From Acidobacteriaceae bacterium (GTDB lineage Bacteria > Acidobacteriota > Terriglobia > Terriglobales > Acidobacteriaceae), in NCBI GenBank assembly GCA_030049955.1, contig JASIJX010000086.1, positions 1-13,222 of the forward strand: a DNA stretch of 13,222 bases, written 5' to 3'. Both the position numbers and the translations under genes were made by a program. The notes under the pieces were generated by a model, which saw nothing but the letters and a program-made list of their open reading frames with translations, made no database searches and was not told the DNA's origin. Position 1 is the first letter of the stretch. Each line of letters starts with the position of its first letter. This document shows positions 7,234-13,222 of the stretch, in pieces.

Positions 7234-7260
7234 AAGCCCGAAGGCCGCGCCTTCGGGCTT
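7231..7260 (-). terminator. Intrinsic terminator of the TonB-dependent receptor gene
   Basis: AAGCCCGAAGGC (7234-7245) and GCCTTCGGGCTT (7249-7260) form a perfect 12-bp stem with a 3-nt loop. Read on the minus strand the stem runs straight into TTTTT (complement of 7231-7235), a textbook rho-independent terminator about 50 bp past the receptor stop. Confidence 0.88.
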
Positions 7261-7268
7261 CGAGATAG

Positions 7269-7290
7269 GCCTCCGGGTTGAGCCGGAGGC
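7269..7290 (-). terminator. Second hairpin just after the receptor stop codon
   Basis: GCCTCCGG (7269-7276) pairs with CCGGAGGC (7283-7290) around a 6-nt loop. It lies between the receptor stop (7309-7311) and the main terminator. It lacks its own T tract, so it may instead protect the 3' end or assist termination. Confidence 0.6.
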
Positions 7291-7308
7291 TTGCTTGATT
7301 GGCTCGCG

Positions 7309-10300
7309 TCAGAAGTTGAGTTTGAGTGCAAACTGGATGTTGCGACCTGGATCCGACCCATCTGCCAGACCATACGTGCCTACGTCGGTATTACCGCCCA
7401 CACCGCCGTTCGGTCCGGTGGTGCGCACGCCGTTACACGCCTCGCACGAAGAGAACGATCCCCACCAGGAAGCGGGAACGCTAAAGATCGGCGTATTAGT
7501 CAGGTTGATGAATTGGGCCTGGAACGTCAGGTTGACCCGCTCCCTAATCGGAAATTGCTTCATTACGTTCAGGTCCGAGGTCTTCAGACCCGGCCCACGC
7601 ATCGCGCCCGTGGGGCAGGTTCCAAAGGTCCCATAGGGATTTTGCGTGACGGCGGCTGGGTTCATGAATGTTTTCCCGAAGGAGCCGCCGATCTGCATCC
7701 ACTGCTCGGGACCGTGAATATTGACGCCGGGAACGCAATTGGGACGCGAGTTCCAGGAGCCGGTTCCGGAGCCCCATCCGTTCGGGTTGCCATCCAAGGC
7801 CCCGGAGGAACTGCCGTCGCCCTGGTAGGCGGCGCCGCTTTCGCTGATGGCGAATCCGGACCGCATGTTCATATCGAATGCAAGCTGCCACCCACCGATC
7901 ACTTCGTTGACCCCGGTGGGAACTGTGGGACCGAACATTTTTCCCTTGCCGAAGGGAAGACTATAGAGAGCATAGGCATTGAAGTCGCCGGCCGCATCGG
8001 TGACGCAGCGTCCGTAGTCGCCCATCGGGTTATAGGAGTTCTGGAAGAACTCCTGGAACCCCATGGCCTGCGATTCTCCGGCGCCCTCCTCGTCGCCATA
8101 GGACCCGAAATAGCCCAACGAGTTGGCCAGGCACTTCGACCAGGTATACGAGGCGCTCAGATCCAGGTCGTGGTAGTTACGAGTTGCCAGCATCGCTTCC
8201 AGAGCGTCGTAGCGCGAAACGGCGTCGGACGCGTTCCAGCGAGCTTGTCCGGCGCCGGCCGCGACGGGGCCTTGCAGGTAGGGTCCGGGAACCACAGCGG
8301 TGTGAGTTGCGTTCCACTCCCCCTGGTTGAACATGTAGATGTCGGCCATGTGGTCGATCTTGTTGCCGACATAGCCGAGCGAGGCAGTGGTCGTGCCTTT
8401 GAATTGATGCTGGAGGGTCAGGTTCCATTGCTGGTCCATGGCCGGTCGAAGGTTGGGGTCCGTGGCATGAAGGTGAGTACTGTTGAAGCATGCAGGCGAG
8501 AACTGCGCCAGCAGCGTCGCATTACAGTCTGCGCCCGATCCCGTGAACGGAGTGTAGCCCTGGTCCAGGGTGGTGGCGGGATACTGCAACCCAGCGCCGG
8601 AATTGTTTTTCACGGTTTTCAAGGCGACTTGCGGCGGGTTGGCGTCGGCCGCATTGTTCAGACCCTCGGCCTCCATGTAGGTCGAAATATCATAGGCGCC
8701 CCGCAATACCGTGTTGGGCGCGAATCCGGGCTGCCACGCAAAGCCGAAGCGCGGCTGGAAGTTGCCGATGCCCGTATAGGTGTTGTAATTCGCTCCAATC
8801 TCGGGCGTGCCGGCGACCATGGTGTAGTTCACCATGTTGTCCCTGTTGATGTCGTTAACGGGTGTGAACAGGTCGTAGCGAAGCCCGAGATTCAGCACCA
8901 GGTTGGGCAGAGCTCGATAGTTGTCCTGCACGAAAAACCCGTAGGCGTCGGTGCGCAGGTGCATTGGAAAGGGCTCCCCCTGATCTACCTCCTCGGGAAG
9001 GCCCAGCAGGAAGTCAGCGAAGGCGTTGCCGGTGTATTGGCCGGTGAAGTCGAAGTCCCCGGCTATACCCTGGTTGCCCGAGTACACGTCGTTCATACGG
9101 TATTCGGACCACTGGAAGCCGGTGTGAACGGAATGTTTGCCGTGCGTCCACGTGACCGAATCTTCAACCTGATAGGTGGTGTCGTGGAATATCTCTACGC
9201 CATCGTTGTTGCCGGGGCTGCCGTACTGGCTGCCGAAGCTGAACGAGGGCAGAATGCTGGTCTGGACACCGGGAAGCCCGATCGCCTGCGGCAGGTTGAT
9301 GTTGGTGGGATTGGTGAATTCCTGATCGTTGGCCGGAAAGATTTGCGCGCCGATGCGGAACTCATTGACCAAAGTCGGCGTAAGCATCCGGTCATAATTG
9401 ATCACGATGTTCTTCAACGGATAGTCGCGTGTCAGGCTCGGATCCAGGACGTTGGTTCCGTTGGATTGGTTGGCGATGGTGTACATCTGCGTGTAGCGGC
9501 CCATCACGTGGTCTTTGTCCGTCGCCTGCCAATCGATTTTGGCGTCGCCTTGAAAGGCGTGCGTATAGCTCGTCTGGTAATAGGTCGCGGCCTCCTCCGA
9601 CTGAGTGAATTGGGGAAGTGCAACCAGCTTGGTAGCCACGCTGCTCAGCGTTAAACCCGCGGTAGCGAGATTATTGCCGGGGATCGGCTGGCGCTGGGCA
9701 ACCGGCATCACCGAGCCCGGCGTGCAGGTGGTGCTGCCGGGCAGGCAGACCGGGCTGTAGAGTTGGGTGGCTGGGAGAAGAGACGAGAAATTACCCGCCA
9801 GAAATGCCGTGGGAATCGTTCCCTGCGACTCCTCGGTAGCGGGCGTGTCGTAGAGAGAAGTTTCTTCGTCGGCAAAGAAGAATAGCTTATTTTTAATTAT
9901 CGGGCCGCCGACGGTGCCTCCGAATTCGTTCCAGTGCAATTGCGGACGCGGGAAGGCGGTGTCGTTCGTCATCGTGCTCGGATTGACGAAGAATGCGTAG
10001 CCCTTGTCCTGCCAGGTGTTGGCATTCAAGTCGGTATTGCGCAGATACTCATACACGTCGCCGTGGAATTGGTTGGTGCCGGACTTGGTCGACTCAACGA
10101 TGACCCCGCCAAGGTAGCTGCCGAAATCCGCCGGCGCATTGCTGGTGATCATGTTGAATTCCTGCACGGCATCGGGCGCCGGCGTGTACGCGACTTCGCT
10201 GTTGTCGTATTGATTGGTGGCCATGCCATCGAGAGTGAAATTGTTGTCCTGCTCGCGCGCGCCGTTCACATAAGGACGACCGGTACCGAACGTTGTTTGC

Positions 10301-10839
10301 GGCGATTCAAAGGCAAAGATATTTGTGGTCACCACACCGGGCGCCAGCAGCGTTAGCTGGTTAATGTCGCGCGTGGCTAGCGGAAGACTGTTCGCGGCAT
10401 TGGCATCGATGATAGTTCCCACCTCTGTGGAACCCGTCTGCAGCAGCGGCGGCGCGCCGGAGACCGTGACAGTTTCACTGACGGCGCTGACCTTGAGTTG
10501 GACATCGACACGCGCGACTTGATTAAGGACGAGCGTGAAGGGTTCGCGGATGGCATGGGCGAAGCCGGAAGCGTCGACGGTGACCTGGATTCTGCCCACG
10601 GGAATGGTGGGAAAGACGTAGAGGCCGGCGTCGGTGGTGCGGCTGGTCCACGTGGTGCCGCGATCCGTGTCGCGGATGGTTACTGTGGCGTTGGCAATTG
10701 CCGAGCCCGACATATCGGTAACGAGGCCGGTGACGGAACCTGCGCTCTGTTGGCCCTGTGCGGCCGGTGCGAACGCCCACAGCATCGCCAGACAGACGAG
10801 GCACAATGCGCCGAGCAGACTTTGATGATTGAGCTTCAC
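7309..10839 (-). CDS. Oar-like TonB-dependent outer-membrane receptor with carboxypeptidase-regulatory-like domain
   Basis: This 1,176-residue outer-membrane receptor should import a large substrate using TonB energy. A signal peptide covers about residues 1-29 (ending AQG). A carboxypeptidase-regulatory-like beta-sandwich follows (about 34-117, starting SVTGLVTDMSGSAIANATV). The plug domain (about 120-270) contains DNNFTLDGMATNQ and the ESTKSGTNQFHGDVYEYLR segment. GGPIIKNKLFFFADEE (311-326) is a hallmark of the Acidobacteriota Oar-like group. The rest is beta-barrel, ending KLNF with the terminal Phe typical of outer-membrane barrels. No breaks are seen and the length is normal for the group. 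The start is GTG at 10837-10839, with AGGAGG 5 nt upstream. The substrate is unknown; relatives are often assumed to take up oligosaccharides or peptides. No SusD-like partner, transporter or enzyme gene is adjacent. Transcription ends at the hairpins at 7231-7290, and a structured leader precedes the gene. Confidence 0.93.
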   Translation of the reverse strand: MKLNHQSLLGALCLVCLAMLWAFAPAAQGQQSAGSVTGLVTDMSGSAIANATVTIRDTDRGTTWTSRTTDAGLYVFPTIPVGRIQVTVDASGFAHAIREPFTLVLNQVARVDVQLKVSAVSETVTVSGAPPLLQTGSTEVGTIIDANAANSLPLATRDINQLTLLAPGVVTTNIFAFESPQTTFGTGRPYVNGAREQDNNFTLDGMATNQYDNSEVAYTPAPDAVQEFNMITSNAPADFGSYLGGVIVESTKSGTNQFHGDVYEYLRNTDLNANTWQDKGYAFFVNPSTMTNDTAFPRPQLHWNEFGGTVGGPIIKNKLFFFADEETSLYDTPATEESQGTIPTAFLAGNFSSLLPATQLYSPVCLPGSTTCTPGSVMPVAQRQPIPGNNLATAGLTLSSVATKLVALPQFTQSEEAATYYQTSYTHAFQGDAKIDWQATDKDHVMGRYTQMYTIANQSNGTNVLDPSLTRDYPLKNIVINYDRMLTPTLVNEFRIGAQIFPANDQEFTNPTNINLPQAIGLPGVQTSILPSFSFGSQYGSPGNNDGVEIFHDTTYQVEDSVTWTHGKHSVHTGFQWSEYRMNDVYSGNQGIAGDFDFTGQYTGNAFADFLLGLPEEVDQGEPFPMHLRTDAYGFFVQDNYRALPNLVLNLGLRYDLFTPVNDINRDNMVNYTMVAGTPEIGANYNTYTGIGNFQPRFGFAWQPGFAPNTVLRGAYDISTYMEAEGLNNAADANPPQVALKTVKNNSGAGLQYPATTLDQGYTPFTGSGADCNATLLAQFSPACFNSTHLHATDPNLRPAMDQQWNLTLQHQFKGTTTASLGYVGNKIDHMADIYMFNQGEWNATHTAVVPGPYLQGPVAAGAGQARWNASDAVSRYDALEAMLATRNYHDLDLSASYTWSKCLANSLGYFGSYGDEEGAGESQAMGFQEFFQNSYNPMGDYGRCVTDAAGDFNAYALYSLPFGKGKMFGPTVPTGVNEVIGGWQLAFDMNMRSGFAISESGAAYQGDGSSSGALDGNPNGWGSGTGSWNSRPNCVPGVNIHGPEQWMQIGGSFGKTFMNPAAVTQNPYGTFGTCPTGAMRGPGLKTSDLNVMKQFPIRERVNLTFQAQFINLTNTPIFSVPASWWGSFSSCEACNGVRTTGPNGGVGGNTDVGTYGLADGSDPGRNIQFALKLNF

Positions 10840-10844
10840 TGGAT

Positions 10845-10850
10845 CCTCCT
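10845..10850 (-). promoter_or_regulatory. Ribosome binding site fixing the GTG start of the receptor
   Basis: The minus strand reads AGGAGG-ATCCA-GTG: a perfect Shine-Dalgarno 5 nt from the GTG at 10837-10839. It begins 3 nt after a strong hairpin (10854-10875). Confidence 0.85.
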
Positions 10851-10853
10851 GTT

Positions 10854-10990
10854 CCCCATCGCGCAGGCGATGGGGTTGATTGCCGGGCCATAGCTAAGGC
10901 CAGTAGGCAATGGGTGGAAACCGCCTCCCGCGGGAAAAGACTGCGGTAACGGGTTCGTCCGGCAAGGGCCTGCAACGGAAGTGCCGCAGT
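10854..10990 (-). promoter_or_regulatory. Candidate structured 5' leader of the receptor gene
   Basis: Read towards the receptor, three hairpins follow one another. First, ACTGCGG pairs with CCGCAGT (plus-strand 10940-10946 and 10984-10990) around a 37-nt interior. Second, TTGCC/GGCAA (10880-10884 and 10906-10910) encloses GGCC/GGCC (10886-10889 and 10898-10901). Third, CCCCATCGC (10854-10862) pairs perfectly with GCGATGGGG (10867-10875) around a 4-nt loop, ending 3 nt before the Shine-Dalgarno. This could be a cis-acting RNA or an mRNA-stabilising leader. GC-rich DNA gives chance hairpins; the third is the strongest. No known riboswitch class was recognised, and the transcription start is unknown. 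Confidence 0.4.
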
Positions 10991-11508
10991 TTTACCGGCC
11001 GGGGAACGCCATCATTGAGTCCGCAATCAAGATAGTGATCGAATCAGTGCGAAATGAGCAATCGTCGATTGGGAAAAATCGTAGCCCAAGCTCTTGGATT
11101 TGGCAAGGAAAAAATTGATCCTTTTTGCATAAAATGATCAACTATATGATTTATCTATTATTTCTGATCAATTGAACTACCTTCGACGCCGTAATTTTTC
11201 ATAAAGAAATGGAGGGGCTTCTGCCAAGCTGACAATAAACAACAGTGTAATTCGGCTCGAATCTTTAGGGGATTATCGCCTTTTCCGCGCAGGGCAATGC
11301 GATGAAAGGCGCTTCGCCGAGATCCGGAGACAATCTGCATATGAGGCGCTGGGTACACGGAATTCGAATTTCTCTCGCTTTAACCTAGTTATTTTGATCA
11401 TATTATGCACTTTTAATCAAATTACTTTTCATTTATTCGGGAATAATGCTAAAGTACTTTGCGAAGGGATGCCAAACTTCCGTCCATCTTCCTGGAAACT
11501 ACGTTTAG

Positions 11509-11514
11509 TATAGT
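11509..11514 (+). promoter_or_regulatory. Possible -10 box for cutC
   Basis: TATAGT matches TATAAT at 5 of 6 positions and lies 84 bp before the proposed cutC start. No good -35 hexamer is found 16-18 bp upstream (the sequence there is around ATCTTC), so this is a weak candidate. Confidence 0.25.
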
Positions 11515-11584
11515 CATCCAATTTCCGGGATATCGCTCATCAGGCGGGAATTCGCGTTTCGCCGACATAAAGCCTTTTTTCTCG

Positions 11585-11591
11585 AAAGGGG
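11585..11591 (+). promoter_or_regulatory. Ribosome binding site supporting a CTG start for cutC
   Basis: AAAGGGG ends 7 nt before the CTG at 11599-11601. It is the only purine-rich site placed correctly for the conserved CutC N-terminus. Confidence 0.55.
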
Positions 11592-11598
11592 AAATCCT

Positions 11599-12330
11599 CT
11601 GAACTCCGAAACAGGTTCGCTCTTTTTTGAATTATGTGCAGAGTCGCTGGTATCGGCGCGGGCGGCTGAGGCCGGCGGCGCCGATCGCATTGAGCTGTGC
11701 TCTGTACTCGAATGCGGCGGCGTAACACCTTCATCCGCGCTGATGATCTCAACCATTGCGGCCGTTTCCCTTCCCGTGCATATATTGATTCGGCCCCGCG
11801 CCGGCAATTTTGTTTATGCTGCGGCGGAGTTCGAGGAAATGGCTGGCCAGATCGAGACTGCGAAAGAAATCGGCGCGGCGGGCGTGGCGCTTGGCGTGCT
11901 CAGCGCGGATGGACGCGTGGACGTGGAGCGTACACGGGCGTTGATTGAACTGGCGCGGCCGATGCATGTGACGTTTCATCGCGCCTTTGATGAAACGGGA
12001 AACCTGAGCGTGGCGCTGGAGGATGTGATCACCACGGGAGCCGACAATTTGCTTACTTCCGGTGGAGCGCCGGATGTGCTGACGGGCGCGGCGAGGATTG
12101 CGGCGCTCACCCGGCAGGCAAGCGGGCGCATCCGGATCATCGCCGGCGGCGGTTTGCGGCTGAAGAGCCTCGTTGAGGTAGCGCGACGCTCGGGGGTATA
12201 CGCACTGCACGGCTCGCTGATACGCGAGAGCGCGGACGAAGGCGGCACGAGGACGCTTGAAGCGAATGTGCGCGCGGCGCTACGGCTGCTCCGCCAGGCG
12301 CGGGGCGAAGAGGCGATGGCAAGGACTTAG
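11599..12330 (+). CDS. cutC: CutC-family TIM-barrel protein, probable CTG start
   Basis: This is a CutC-family protein, a TIM barrel historically linked to copper homeostasis although that role is disputed. The conserved N-terminus (FFELCAESLVSARAAEAGGADRIELC, residues 9-34) lies upstream of the first in-frame ATG (11743), so starting there would delete the first strand and helix of the barrel. From the in-frame stop at 11506-11508 to 11743 there is no in-frame ATG, GTG or TTG. CTG at 11599, 7 nt after AAAGGGG, gives 243 residues, the normal family length. Other motifs are HILIRPRAGNF (61-71), ADGRVD (103-108), VTFHRAFDE (124-132), LLTSGGAPD (151-159) and IIAGGGLR (180-187). The protein seems complete and cytoplasmic. 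A sequencing error or another rare start (such as ATT or ATA) cannot be excluded. The gene converges on the DeoR gene and overlaps it at the stop codons. Confidence 0.85.
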   Translation: MNSETGSLFFELCAESLVSARAAEAGGADRIELCSVLECGGVTPSSALMISTIAAVSLPVHILIRPRAGNFVYAAAEFEEMAGQIETAKEIGAAGVALGVLSADGRVDVERTRALIELARPMHVTFHRAFDETGNLSVALEDVITTGADNLLTSGGAPDVLTGAARIAALTRQASGRIRIIAGGGLRLKSLVEVARRSGVYALHGSLIRESADEGGTRTLEANVRAALRLLRQARGEEAMART

Positions 12331-13112
12331 ACGCGAATGACGCGGGTTCCCAGACGCTCGAATGCAGCCGTGGATTCCGGGCTGGCATTGTGGTCGGTGA
12401 TGAGGATCTGAATCTCGTTAACCGGGCAGATGAACGCAGGGCTGACCTTGCCGAGCTTACTTGAATCGGCGGCGACGATGACCTGCTTGGCCTGCTTGAG
12501 CATCTTGCGATAGACGAGCGCCTCGTCGGCTTCGAGAGTGGTTGCGCCGCGCTCGGCGTCGAGACCGGTGACGCTGAAGAAGACCTTGTCGAGATAGACG
12601 TTGTCGAGAAAGCCGAGCGCGGCGTTGCCGCAGAGCGCAAAGGACCAAGCCCAGAGGATGACACCGCCCGTGAGGTAGGTGCGGATTGCGGTCTGGTTGC
12701 AGAGCTCCATGCCGATGTTGACGGCGTTGGTAACGATCTGGATTTTTTCGCGATGGCGGAGGCTGCGGCCGATGTGGGTGGTCGTGGTGCCGGCCGACAG
12801 GCCGACTGTTTCGCCGTCCTGCACCAGTTCGGCGGCTGCCAAACCGATGCGGCGTTTTTCTGCAGCATGGCGCTGCTCGCGAGCGAGAAACGAGCTGTCA
12901 TAGCGGAATGGCTCGTAGAGGAGCGGCTCAACCAGCTCGGCGCCACCGTGGGTGCGGCGGATGAGCCCACGATTTTCAAGACGGGCCAGATCGCGGCGAA
13001 TGCTTGGCGCCGAGGAACCAGCTTCGGCAAGGATTTCATCGATGGTGGCACTGCCCGTGCGGAGTAGAAGCTTGATGATCTGCTCAGATCGGTGGTTAAT
13101 GGACTCGGACAT
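12327..13112 (-). CDS. DeoR-family transcriptional regulator
   Basis: This 261-residue DeoR-type repressor usually senses a phosphorylated sugar or related metabolite and controls a nearby catabolic operon. An N-terminal winged helix-turn-helix covers residues 8-62 (ending SIRRDLARLENRGLIRRTHGGA). The DeoR sensor domain follows (about 86-243), with SAGTTTTHIG (106-115), the VTNAVNI (127-133) and LTGG (147-150) segments, and ADSSKLGK (215-222). The longer reading from TTG at 13205 adds 31 residues that do not resemble the family, so I chose ATG at 13112, where the HTH begins at the usual distance. No Shine-Dalgarno precedes this ATG. A TAGAAT sequence 8 nt upstream suggests a leaderless transcript. 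The stop codon overlaps the cutC stop on the other strand. The target operon is not visible; genes beyond the right edge are candidates, as are the receptor and cutC. Confidence 0.9.
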   Translation of the reverse strand: MSESINHRSEQIIKLLLRTGSATIDEILAEAGSSAPSIRRDLARLENRGLIRRTHGGAELVEPLLYEPFRYDSSFLAREQRHAAEKRRIGLAAAELVQDGETVGLSAGTTTTHIGRSLRHREKIQIVTNAVNIGMELCNQTAIRTYLTGGVILWAWSFALCGNAALGFLDNVYLDKVFFSVTGLDAERGATTLEADEALVYRKMLKQAKQVIVAADSSKLGKVSPAFICPVNEIQILITDHNASPESTAAFERLGTRVIRV

Positions 13113-13120
13113 GCATGCAA

Positions 13121-13140
13121 ATTCTATGCGGCGCAGCGCC
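13121..13140 (-). promoter_or_regulatory. Candidate promoter and operator of the DeoR gene
   Basis: On the minus strand TAGAAT (complement of 13121-13126) matches the -10 consensus at 5 of 6 positions and ends 8 nt before the ATG, which would place the transcription start at or near the start codon. Immediately upstream is the palindrome GGCGC-A-GCGCC (13130-13140), which could be an operator for self-repression. The -35 region is poor. Confidence 0.3.
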
Positions 13141-13222
13141 AAAATGCCAGCGAAAGCGGGGAACAAAAGGCAGCAAATTGACCCAGGTCGCCTCAAATTT
13201 ATCAACAGGGTGATCTAATTCC

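Larger units (their letters stand above)
10991..11598. other. AT-rich intergenic region between divergent receptor and cutC genes
   Basis: About 600 bp without a convincing gene; a 66-residue minus-strand ORF (11158-11358) has no recognisable features. From about 11030 to 11470 the base composition is far more AT-rich than the flanks. TTGATC or its complement GATCAA occurs at 11115-11120, 11136-11141, 11166-11171 and 11394-11399. The first two form an inverted pair with starts 21 bp apart, about two helical turns. TTGAT (11394-11398) and ATCAA (11416-11420) form another inverted pair. Promoters for both flanking genes should be here or nearby. Confidence 0.6.

Noticed and set aside
7291..9654. 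Plus-strand open frame of 787 codons opposite the receptor gene
   Set aside because: It is fully antisense to a clear TonB-dependent receptor, its translation has no recognisable domains, and GC-rich genes commonly leave long open antisense frames.
11158..11358. 66-residue minus-strand ORF in the AT-rich intergenic region
   Set aside because: No recognisable motif and no clear ribosome site; short ORFs of this size occur by chance.
13113..13205. 31-residue N-terminal extension of the DeoR protein from TTG 13205
   Set aside because: It contains no DeoR-like sequence, and the helix-turn-helix begins at the usual distance from ATG 13112.
1..13222. CRISPR arrays, insertion sequences, tRNA/rRNA genes, prophage or defence genes
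   Set aside because: No regularly spaced repeats, transposase or integrase motifs, tRNA T-loop patterns or defence domains were seen on reading both strands; this was a visual check only.

Overview
The window looks like a chromosomal segment from an Acidobacteriota bacterium, probably class Terriglobia. The genes are GC-rich. The clearest marker is a roughly 1,180-residue Oar-like TonB-dependent receptor with an N-terminal carboxypeptidase-regulatory-like domain, a family greatly expanded in that phylum. An exported S10 serine carboxypeptidase and a DUF1501 protein fit the same picture. The organism call is an inference from gene families; no rRNA or other marker gene is present.

Layout. At the left edge (1-822, +) is the 3' part of a DUF1501 gene. 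It converges on an exported S10 serine carboxypeptidase-like protein (939-2483, -), and a nested hairpin at 887-929 appears to terminate both. A divergent intergenic region of about 150 bp leads to three plus-strand genes: an exported cyclophilin (2634-3392), a cytoplasmic cyclophilin (3479-4009) and a DUF302 protein (4115-4501). DUF302 converges on a complete RecQ helicase gene (4548-6677, -). An intergenic stretch of about 630 bp (6678-7308) holds two short tandem repeats on the recQ side and a double-hairpin terminator on the receptor side. The receptor gene fills 7309-10839 (-). It is preceded by a GC-rich leader predicted to fold into consecutive hairpins, then by an AT-rich gene-free region (about 11030-11598) with recurring TTGATC/GATCAA hexamers. 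A CutC-family TIM-barrel gene follows (11599-12330, +), apparently starting at CTG. It meets a DeoR-family repressor gene (12327-13112, -) tail to tail, with overlapping stop codons.

How the genes relate. Most transcription units are short and independent. The two cyclophilins serve protein folding in the envelope and the cytoplasm and look like an old tandem duplication. The receptor, the peptidase and the exported cyclophilin are envelope functions. RecQ is housekeeping repair. The DeoR regulator could act on the AT-rich region or on genes beyond the right edge, but nothing in the sequence proves a target.

I did not recognise a complete new defence, mobile or metabolic system. The best leads are non-coding: the structured leader before the receptor, the AT-rich region with repeated hexamers, the repeat overlapping the recQ start, and the CTG start of cutC.
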